A DNA stretch of 64,000 nt from Pogostemon cablin (Eukaryota; Streptophyta; Magnoliopsida; Lamiales; Lamiaceae): assembly GCA_023678885.1 (NCBI GenBank), contig JAHCLQ010000841.1, positions 1 through 64,000 on the forward strand. Reading direction: 5' to 3'. The translations under genes and the position numbers were made by a program. Positions 52,785 through 62,739 of the stretch are shown piece after piece; positions within the stretch are counted from its first letter, which is position 1, and every line of letters starts with the position of its first letter. The notes under the pieces are model-generated. The model was not told the DNA's origin. It saw nothing but the letters and a program-made list of their open reading frames with translations, and did not search any database.

Positions 52785-55666
52785 GAAGCTCGTTTTCTCG
52801 TTACGATCAATATTACCTTCGTTTCGATGCATATTTCCTTCATTTTGATGCTCCTTTTCTCGTTACGATCAATATTTCCTTTGTTTTGACGCATATTTCC
52901 CTCATTTTGATGCTCATTTTCTCGTTACGATAATATTTCCTTCGTTCCGATGCATATTTCCTTCATTTTTATGCACTTTTTCTAGTTACGATCAACATTT
53001 CCTTCATTCGATGCATATTTACTTCATTTTGATGCTCATTTTCTTATTATGATCAACATTTCATTCATTTCGATGCAGATTTCCTTCTTTTTGAGGCTCG
53101 TTTTTTCATTATTATCAATGTTTCCTTTGTTTTGATGCATATTTTCATTCATTTTGATGCTCCTTTTCTCATTACGATCAACATTTCCTTCATTTTGATG
53201 CATATTTACTTCATTTTAAAGCTCATTTTCTCATTATGATCAATATTTCCTTCGTTTTGATACATATTTCCTTAATTTTGGTGCTCCTTTTCTTGTTTCG
53301 ATCAACATTTCATTTGTTTCGATGCAGATTTCCCTCTTTTTGATGCTCATTTTCTCGTTATGATCAATGTTTCATTTGTTTCGATGCATATTTCCTTCTT
53401 TTTGATGCTCATATTGTTACGATCAATATTTCCTTCATTTTGATGCATATTTACTTCATTTTGATGCTCCTTTTCTTGTTACGATCAACATTTCATTCAT
53501 TTCGATGCAGATTTTCTTCTTTTTGATGCTCGTTTTCTCGTTACGATCAATATTTCCTGTTTCGATGCAAATTTCCTTCATTTTGAATCTTATTTTCTCG
53601 TTACGATCAATATTACCTTCGTTTCGATGCATATTTCCTTTATTTTGATGCTCCTTTTCTCGTTACGATCAATTTATTCTTTGTTTTGATGCATATTTCC
53701 CTCATTTTGATGCTCATTTTCTCGTTATGATCAATATTTCCTTCGTTTCGATGCATATTTCCTTCATTTTGATGCACTTTTTCTAGTTACGATCATCATT
53801 TCTTTCATTTCGATGCATATTTACTTCATTTTGATGCCCATTTTCTTGTTATGATCAATATTTCATTCGTTTCGATGCAAATTTCCTTCTTTTTGAGGCT
53901 CGTTTTCTCTTTATTATCAATGTTTCCTTTGTTTCGATGCATATTTTCATTCATTTTGATGCTCCTTTTCTCATTACGATCAACATTTCCTTCGTTTTGA
54001 TGCATATTTCCTTCATTTTAATGCTCATTTTCTCATTACGATAAATATTTCCTTCGTTTTGATGCATATTTCCTTAATTTTGATGCTCCTTTTCTTATTT
54101 CGATCAACATTTCATTCGTTTCGATGCAGATTTCCCTCTTTTTGATGCTCATTTTCTCGTTATGAACAATGTTTCCTTTGTTTCGATGCATATTTCCTTC
54201 TTTTTGATGCTCATATTCTCGTTACGATCAATATTTCCTTCGTTTCGATGCAATTTACTTTATTTTGATGCTCCTTTTCTTGTTACGATCAATATTTCAT
54301 TCGTTTTGATGCAAATTTTCTTCTTTTTGATGCTCGTTTTCTCATTACGATCAATATTTTCGTGGTTTCAATGCATATTTCCTTCGTTTTGATTCTCATT
54401 TTCTCGTTACGATCAATATTACCTTAGTTTTGATGCATATTTCCTTCATTTTGATGCTTCTTTTCTCGTTACGATCAATATTTCATTCGTTTCGATGCTG
54501 ATTTCCCTCTTTTTGATGCTCATTTTCTCGTTATGATCAATGTTTCCTTCGTTTCGATGCATATTTCCTTTATTTTGATGCTACTTTTCTTGTTATGATT
54601 AATATTTCATTAGTTTCAATGCAGATTTCTTTCTTTTTGATACTCATTTTCTCGTTATGATCAATATTTCCTTTGTTTCGATTCATATTTTCATCGTTCT
54701 GATGCTCCTTTTCTCATTACGATCAGCATTTCCTTCGTTTCGATGAATATTTCCTATATTTTGATGCTCCTTTTCTCATTACGATCAATATTTCCTTCAT
54801 TTCGATGCATATTTCCTTCATTTTGATGTTCCTTTTCTCGTTATGATCAACATTTCCTTCGTTTCGATGCATATTTCCTTTATTTTGATGCTCATATTCT
54901 CGTTACAATCAATATTTCCTTCGTTTTGATGCATATTTACTTCATTTTGATGCTCATTTTCTTGTTACGATCAATATTTCATTCGTTCCGATGCAGATTT
55001 CCTTCTTTCTGAAGCTCGTTTTCTCGTTACGATCAATATTACCTTCGTTTCGATGCATATTTCCTTCATTTTGATGCTCATTTTCTCGTTACGATCAATA
55101 TTTCCTTTGTTTTGATGCATATTTTCCTCTTTTTGATGTTCATTTTCTCGTTACGATCAATATTTCCTTCGTTTCGATGCATATTTCCTTCATTTTGATG
55201 CACTTTTTCTAGTTACGATCAATATTTCCTTCATTCGATGCATATTTACTTCATTTTGATGCTCATTTTCTTGTTGCGATCAACATTTCATTCATTTCGA
55301 TGTAGATTTCCTTCTTTTTGAGGCTCATTTTTTCATTATTATCAATGTTTCCTTTGTTTTGATGCATATTTTCATTCATTTTGATGCTCCTTTTCTCATT
55401 ACGATCAACATTTCCTTCATTTTGATGCATATTTACATCATTTTAATGCTCATTTTCTCATTATGATCAATATTTCCTTCGTTTTGATGCATATTTCCTT
55501 AATTTTGATGCTCCTTTTCTTGTTTCGATCAACATTTCATTCGTTTCGATGCAGATTTCCCTCTTTTTGATGCTCTTTTTCTCGTTATGATCAATGTTTC
55601 ATTTGTTTCGATGCATATTTCCCTCTTTTTGATGCTCATATCGTTACGATCAATATTTCCTTCATT
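51330..55666 (+). repeat. 4,703-bp-period tandem duplication, copy 1
   Basis: Bases 51,330-55,666 match 56,033-60,369 at a constant offset of 4,703 with only about eight differences noticed by eye, so well over 99% identity. Left limit: ATGTTTCCTTTG here versus ATGTTTCATTTG in copy 2 at 51,329/56,032. Right limit: TTCATTCGATGC here versus TTCATTTTGATGC at 55,667/60,370. The 366 bp between the copies belong to the nested 431-bp duplication. Confidence 0.92.
52785..55010 (+). repeat. Domain-2 X unit 2 (2,226 bp)
   Basis: Lies wholly inside the first copy of the 4,703-bp duplication and is nearly identical to X unit 3. Landmarks: GTTACGATAATATTTCC (one base short) near 52,928, TTTTAAAGCTCATT near 53,216, TTTTGGTGCTCC near 53,277, TTTTCGTGGTTTCAATGC near 54,357. 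Confidence 0.88.
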
Positions 55667-57487
55667 CGATGCATATTTACTTCATTTTGATGCTCATTTT
55701 CTTGTTGCGATCAACATTTCATTCATTTCGATGTAGATTTCCTTCTTTTTGAGGCTCATTTTTTCATTATTATCAATGTTTCCTTTGTTTTGATGCATAT
55801 TTTCATTCATTTTGATGCTCCTTTTCTCATTACGATCAACATTTCCTTCATTTTGATGCATATTTACATCATTTTAATGCTCATTTTCTCATTATGATCA
55901 ATATTTCCTTCGTTTTGATGCATATTTCCTTAATTTTGATGCTCCTTTTCTTGTTTCGATCAACATTTCATTCGTTTCGATGCAGATTTCCCTCTTTTTG
56001 ATGCTCTTTTTCTCGTTATGATCAATGTTTCATTTGTTTCGATGCATATTTCCTTCTTTTTGATGCTCATATTCTTGTTACGATAAATATTTCCTTCATT
56101 TTGATGCATATTTACTTCATTTTGATGCTCCTATTCTTGTTACGATCAACATTTCATTTGTTTTGATGCATATTACCTTCATTTTGATGCACTTTTTCTA
56201 GTTACGATCAGCATTTCCTTCATTTCGATGCATATGTACTTCATTTTGATGCCCATTTTCTTGTTATGATCAATATTTCATTCGTTTAGATGCAGATTTC
56301 CTTCTTTTTGAGGCTCGTTTTCTCTTTATTATCAATGTTTCCTTTGTTTCGATGCATATTTTCATTCATTTTGATGCTCCTTTTCTCATTACGATCAACA
56401 TTTCCTTCGTTTTGATGCATATTTCCTTCATTTTAATGCTCATTTTCTCATTACGATAAATATATCCTTCGTTTTGATGCATATTTCCTTAATTTTGATG
56501 CTCCTTTTCTTGTTTCGATCAACATTTCATTCATTTCGATGTAGATTTCCCTCTTTTTGATGCTCATTTTCTCGTTATGATCAATGTTTCCTTTGTTTCG
56601 ATGCATATTTCCTTCTTTTTGATGCTCATATTCTCATTACGATCAATATTTCCTTCGTTTCGATGCAATTTACTTTATTTTGATGCTCATTTTCTTGTTA
56701 CGATCAATATTTCATTCGTTTTGATGCAAATTTTCTTCTTTTTGATGCTCGTTTTCTCATTACGATCAATATTTTGTTGGTTTCGATGCATATTTCCTTC
56801 GTTTTGATTCTCATTTTCTCTTTACGATCAATATTACCTTAGTTTCGATGCATATTTCCTTCATTTTGATGCTCCTTTTCTCGTTACCATCAACATTTCA
56901 TTCGTTTCGATGCAGATTTCCTTCTTTTTGATGCTCGTTTTCTCGTTATGATCAATATATCCTTTGTTTAGATGAATATTTCCTTAATTTTAATGCTTAT
57001 TTTCTCGTTACGATCAATATTTCCTTCGTTTCGATGTTTATTTCCTTTATTTTGATGCTACTTTTCTTGTTATGATCAATATTTCGTTAGTTTCAATGCA
57101 GATTTCTTTCTTTTTGATACTCATTTTCTTGTTATGATCAATATTTTCATTGTTTCGATTCATATTTTCATTGTTTTGATGCTCCTTTTCTCATTACGAT
57201 CAGCATTTCCTTCGTTTTGATGAATATTTCCTATATTTTGATGCTTCTTTTCTCATTACGATCAATATTTCCTTCATTTCGATGCATATTTCCTTCATTT
57301 TGATGCTCCTTGTCTCGTTATGATCAACATTTCCTTCGTTTCGATGCATATTTCCTTTATTTTGATGCTTATATTCTCGTTACAATCAATATTTCCTTCG
57401 TTTTGATGCATATTTACTTCATTTTGATGCTCTTTTTCTTGTTACGATCAACATTTCATTCGTTCCGATGCAGATTTCCTTCTTTCT
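55011..57487 (+). repeat. Domain-2 Y unit 2 (2,477 bp, ~40 monomers)
   Basis: Carries the internal 431-bp tandem duplication (55,212-56,053) followed by sequence matching 51,350-52,784. It is longer than Y unit 1 by about one monomer overall despite the different content of its first kilobase. Confidence 0.85.
55212..56053 (+). repeat. 431-bp tandem duplication (7 monomers)
   Basis: 55,212-55,622 is identical by inspection to 55,643-56,053, a period of 431 bp. Both copies contain GTTGCGATCAACATTTC, GATGTAGATTTCC and TTTTTGAGGCTCATTTTTTC in the same order. The second copy runs directly into the left edge of the 4,703-bp repeat. The corresponding place in the next large copy (59,915-60,325) has only one such block. 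Confidence 0.9.
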
Positions 57488-60369
57488 GAAGCTCGTTTTC
57501 TCGTTACGATCAATATTACCTTCGTTTCGATGCATATTTCCTTCATTTTGATGCTCCTTTTCTCGTTACGATCAATATTTCCTTTGTTTTGACGCATATT
57601 TCCCTCATTTTGATGCTCATTTTCTCGTTACGATAATATTTCCTTCGTTCCGATGCATATTTCCTTCATTTTTATGCACTTTTTCTAGTTACGATCAACA
57701 TTTCCTTCATTCGATGCATATTTACTTCATTTTGATGCTCATTTTCTTGTTATGATCAACATTTCATTCATTTCGATGCAGATTTCCTTCTTTTTGAGGC
57801 TCGTTTTTTCATTATTATCAATGTTTCCTTTGTTTTGATGCATATTTTCATTCATTTTGATGCTCCTTTTCTCATTACGATCAACATTTCCTTCATTTTG
57901 ATGCATATTTACTTCATTTTAAAGCTCATTTTCTCATTATGATCAATATTTCCTTCGTTTTGATACATATTTCCTTAATTTTGGTGCTCCTTTTCTTGTT
58001 TCGATCAACATTTCATTTGTTTCGATGCAGATTTCCCTCTTTTTGATGCTCATTTTCTCGTTATGATCAATGTTTCATTTGTTTCGATGCATATTTCCTT
58101 CTTTTTGATGCTCATATTGTTACGATCAATATTTCCTTCATTTTGATGCATATTTACTTCATTTTGATGCTCCTTTTCTTGTTACGATCAACATTTCATT
58201 CATTTCGATGCAGATTTTCTTCTTTTTGATGCTCGTTTTCTCGTTACGATCAATATTTCCTGTTTCGATGCAAATTTCCTTCATTTTGAATCTTATTTTC
58301 TCGTTACGATCAATATTACCTTCGTTTCGATGCATATTTCCTTTATTTTGATGCTCCTTTTCTCGTTACGATCAATTTATTCTTTGTTTTGATGCATATT
58401 TCCCTCATTTTGATGCTCATTTTCTCGTTATGATCAATATTTCCTTCGTTTCGATGCATATTTCCTTCATTTTGATGCACTTTTTCTAGTTACGATCATC
58501 ATTTCTTTCATTTCGATGCATATTTACTTCATTTTGATGCCCATTTTCTTGTTATGATCAATATTTCATTCGTTTCGATGCAAATTTCCTTCTTTTTGAG
58601 GCTCGTTTTCTCTTTATTATCAATGTTCCCTTTGTTTCGATGCATATTTTCATTCATTTTGATGCTCCTTTTCTCATTACGATCAACATTTCCTTCGTTT
58701 TGATGCATATTTCCTTCATTTTAATGCTCATTTTCTCATTACGATAAATATTTCCTTCGTTTTGATGCATATTTCCTTAATTTTGATGCTCCTTTTCTTA
58801 TTTCGATCAACATTTCATTCGTTTCGATGCAGATTTCCCTCTTTTTGATGCTCATTTTCTCGTTATGAACAATGTTTCCTTTGTTTCGATGCATATTTCC
58901 TTCTTTTTGATGCTCATATTCTCGTTACGATCAATATTTCCTTCGTTTCGATGCAATTTACTTTATTTTGATGCTCCTTTTCTTGTTACGATCAATATTT
59001 CATTCGTTTTGATGCAAATTTTCTTCTTTTTGATGCTCGTTTTCTCATTACGATCAATATTTTCGTGGTTTCAATGCATATTTCCTTCGTTTTGATTCTC
59101 ATTTTCTCGTTACGATCAATATTACCTTAGTTTTGATGCATATTTCCTTCATTTTGATGCTTCTTTTCTCGTTACGATCAATATTTCATTCGTTTCGATG
59201 CTGATTTCCCTCTTTTTGATGCTCATTTTCTCGTTATGATCAATGTTTCCTTCGTTTCGATGCATATTTCCTTTATTTTGATGTTACTTTTCTTGTTATG
59301 ATTAATATTTCATTAGTTTCAATGCAGATTTCTTTCTTTTTGATACTCATTTTCTCGTTATGATCAATATTTCCTTTGTTTCGATTCATATTTTCATCGT
59401 TTTGATGCTCCTTTTCTCATTACGATCAGCATTTCCTTCGTTTCGATGAATATTTCCTATATTTTGATGCTCCTTTTCTCATTACGATCAATATTTCCTT
59501 CATTTCGATGCATATTTCCTTCATTTTGATGTTCCTTTTCTCGTTATGATCAACATTTCCTTCGTTTCGATGCATATTTCCTTTATTTTGATGCTCATAT
59601 TCTCGTTACAATCAATATTTCCTTCGTTTTGATGCATATTTACTTCATTTTGATGCTCTTTTTCTTGTTACGATCAATATTTCATTCGTTCCGATGCAGA
59701 TTTCCTTCTTTCTGAAGCTCGTTTTCTCGTTACGATCAATATTACCTTCGTTTCGATGCATATTTCCTTCATTTTGATGCTCATTTTCTCGTTACGATCA
59801 ATATTTCCTTTGTTTTGATGCATATTTTCCTCTTTTTGATGTTCATTTTCTCGTTACGATCAATATTTCCTTCGTTTCGATGCATATTTCCTTCATTTTG
59901 ATGCACTTTTTCTAGTTACGATCAATATTTCCTTCATTCGATGCATATTTACTTCATTTTGATGCTCATTTTCTTGTTGCGATCAACATTTCATTCATTT
60001 CGATGTAGATTTCCTTCTTTTTGAGGCTCATTTTTTCATTATTATCAATGTTTCCTTTGTTTTGATGCATATTTTCATTCATTTTGATGCTCCTTTTCTC
60101 ATTACGATCAACATTTCCTTCATTTTGATGCATATTTACATCATTTTAATGCTCATTTTCTCATTATGATCAATATTTCCTTCGTTTTGATGCATATTTC
60201 CTTAATTTTGATGCTCCTTTTCTTGTTTCGATCAACATTTCATTCGTTTCGATGCAGATTTCCCTCTTTTTGATGCTCTTTTTCTCGTTATGATCAATGT
60301 TTCATTTGTTTCGATGCATATTTCCCTCTTTTTGATGCTCATATCGTTACGATCAATATTTCCTTCATT
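56033..60369 (+). repeat. 4,703-bp-period tandem duplication, copy 2
   Basis: Partner of 51,330-55,666. Differences noticed include TTTCGTTAG near 57,084 versus TTTCATTAG, GCTCCTTTTCTC near 57,182 versus GCTCCCTTTCTC, GATGCTTC near 57,240 versus GATGATTC, and GATGCTCTTTTTC near 59,652 versus GATGCTCATTTTC. Confidence 0.92.
57488..59713 (+). repeat. Domain-2 X unit 3 (2,226 bp)
   Basis: Near-identical to X unit 2 at offset 4,703, including its one-base-short monomer (GTTACGATAATATTTCC) and GTTATGAACAATG near 58,863. I saw only a handful of differences, for example ATGTTCCC near 58,624 against ATGTTTCC and GATGTTAC near 59,280 against GATGCTAC. Confidence 0.88.
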
Positions 60370-60782
60370 TTGATGCATATTTACTTCATTTTGATGCTCC
60401 TTTTCTTGTTACGATCAACATTTCATTCGTTTCGATGCAGATTTTCTTCTTTTTGATCCTCGTTTTCTCGTTACGATCAATATTTCCTGTTTCGATGCAA
60501 ATTTCCTTCATTTTGAAACTCATTTTCTCGTTACGATCAATATTACCTTCGTTTCGATGCATATTTCCTTTATTTTGATGCTCCTTTTCTCGTTACGATC
60601 AATTTTTTCTTTGTTTTGATGCATATTTCCCTCATTTTGATGCTCATTTTCTCGTTACGATCAATATTTCCTTCGTTTTGATGCATATTTCCTTCATTTT
60701 GATGCACTTTTTCTAGTTACGATCATCATTTCTTTCATTTCGATGCATATTTACTTCATTTTGATGCCCATTTTCTTGTTAT

Positions 60783-60792
60783 GATCAATATT
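60783..60792. other. Breakpoint of a ~373-bp (6-monomer) deletion
   Basis: Sequence left of this point follows 58,500-58,557. Right of it, ATCAATATTTCCTTCG with GATGCAATTTACTTT follows 58,929 onward. The six monomers lying between those points in X unit 3 are missing here. Both sides share GATCAATATTTC, consistent with exchange between misaligned monomers. Confidence 0.72.
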
Positions 60793-61160
60793 TCCTTCGT
60801 TTCGATGCAATTTACTTTATTTTGATGCTCATTTTCTTGTAACGATCAATATTTCATTCGTTTTGATGTAAATTTTCTTCTTTTTGATGCTCGTTTTCTC
60901 ATTACGATCAATATTTTCTTGGTTTCGATGCATATTTCCTTCGTTTTGATTCTCATTTTCTCGTTACGATCAATATTACCTTAGTTTTGATGCATATTTT
61001 CTTCATTTTGATGCTTCTTTTCTCGTTACGATCAACATTTCATTCGTTTCGATGCAGATTTCCCTCTTTTTGATGCTCATTTTCTCGTTATGATCAATGT
61101 TTCCTTTATTTCGATGCATATTTCCTTCTTTTTGATGCTCATATTCTCATTACGATCAAT

Positions 61161-61900
61161 ATTTCCTTCATTTTGATGCATATTTACTTCATTTTGATGC
61201 TCCTATTCTTGTTACGGTCAACATTTCATTCGTTTCGATGCAGATTTTCTTCTTTTTGAAGCTCGTTTTATCGTTACGATCAATATTTCTTGTTTCGATG
61301 CATATTTCCTTCAATTTGAATGTTATTTTCTCGTTGCGATCAATATTACCTTCATTTCGATGCATATTTCCTTCATTTTGATTCTCCTTTTCTAGTTACG
61401 ATCAACATTTCCTTTGTTTTGATGCATATTTCCCTCATTTTGATGCTCATTTTCTCGTTACGATCAATATTTCCTTCGTTTCGATGCATATTTCCTTCAT
61501 TATGATGCACTTTTTCTAGTTACGATCAGCATTTCCTTCATTTTGATGCATATTTACTTCATTTTGATGCTCCTATTCTTGTTACGATCAACATTTCATT
61601 CGTTTCGATGCAGATTTCTTTCTTTTTGAAGCTCGTTTTATCGTTACGATCAATATTTCCTGTTTCGATGCATATTTCCTTCATTTTGAATCTTATTTTC
61701 TCGTTACGATCAATATTACCTTCGTTTCGATGCATATTTCCTTCAATTTGATGCTTCTTTTCTCGTTACGATCAACATTTCCTCTGTTTTGATGTATATT
61801 TCCCTCATTTTGATGCTCATTTTCTCGTTACGATTAATATTTCTTTCGTTTCGATGCATATTTCCTTCATTATGATGCACTTTTTCTAGTTACGATCAGC
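61161..61900 (+). repeat. 370-bp tandem duplication (6 monomers)
   Basis: 61,161-61,530 and 61,531-61,900 correspond at offset 370: both contain GATGCTCCTATTCTTG, TTTTTGAAGCTCGTTTTATC, a short ATTTC(C/T)TGTTTCGATGC monomer, TTTGAAT(C/G)TTATTTTC and TTCATTATGATGCAC. Scattered substitutions separate the copies (for example ACGGTCAAC versus ACGATCAAC), so this is older than the 4,703-bp event. Confidence 0.82.
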
Positions 61901-62739
61901 ATTTCCTTCATTTCGATGAATATTTACTTCATTTTGATACTCATTTTCTTGTTACGATCAATATTTCATTGGTTTCGATGCAGATTTCCTTCTTTTTGAG
62001 GCTCGTTTTCTCTTTATTATCATTGTTCCCCTTGTTTCGATGCATATTTTCACATTTAGATGCTCCTTTTCTCATTACGATCAATATTTCCTTCGTTTTG
62101 ATACATATTTCCTTCATTTTGATGCTCCTTTTCTCGTTACGATCAACATTTCATTCGTTTCGATGCAGATTTCCTTCTTTTTGATGCTTGTTTTTTCGTT
62201 ATGATAAATATTTCCTCGTTCCGATAAATATTTCCTTAATTTTAATGTTTATTTTCTCGTTACGATTAATATTTCCTTCGTTTCGATGCATATTTTCTTT
62301 ATTTTGAAGCTACTTTTCTTGTTACGATCAATATTTCATTAGTTTCGATGCAAATTTCTTTCTTTTTGATGCTCGTTTTCTCGTTATGATCAATATTTCC
62401 TTTGTTTCTATTCATATTTTCATCGTTTTGATGCTCCTTTTCTCATTACGATCAGCATTTCCTTCATTTCGATGAATATTTCCTTCATTTTGATGCTCCT
62501 TTTCTCGTTACGATCAACATTTCCTTCATTTGGATGCATATTTCTTTCATTTTGATGCTCCTTTTCTCGTTACGATCAATATTTTCTTCGTTTCGACGTA
62601 TATTTCCTTCATTTTGATGCTCATATTCTCGTTACAATCAATATTTCCTTCGTTTTTATGCATATTTACTTCATTTTGATGCTCCTTTTCTTGTTACGAT
62701 CAATATTTCATTCGTTTCGATGCAGATTTCCTTCTTTTT

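Larger units (their letters stand above)
59714..62739 (+). repeat. Domain-2 rearranged Y-like segment (~3.0 kb)
   Basis: Follows Y unit 2 to 60,369. It then passes into X-like sequence (60,370-60,785 resembles 58,137-58,557), skips about six monomers near 60,785, and contains a 370-bp tandem duplication (61,161-61,900). The next GAAGCTC marker is near 62,740, about 3,026 bp after the previous one. It is best described as a mosaic rather than a standard unit. Confidence 0.75.
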
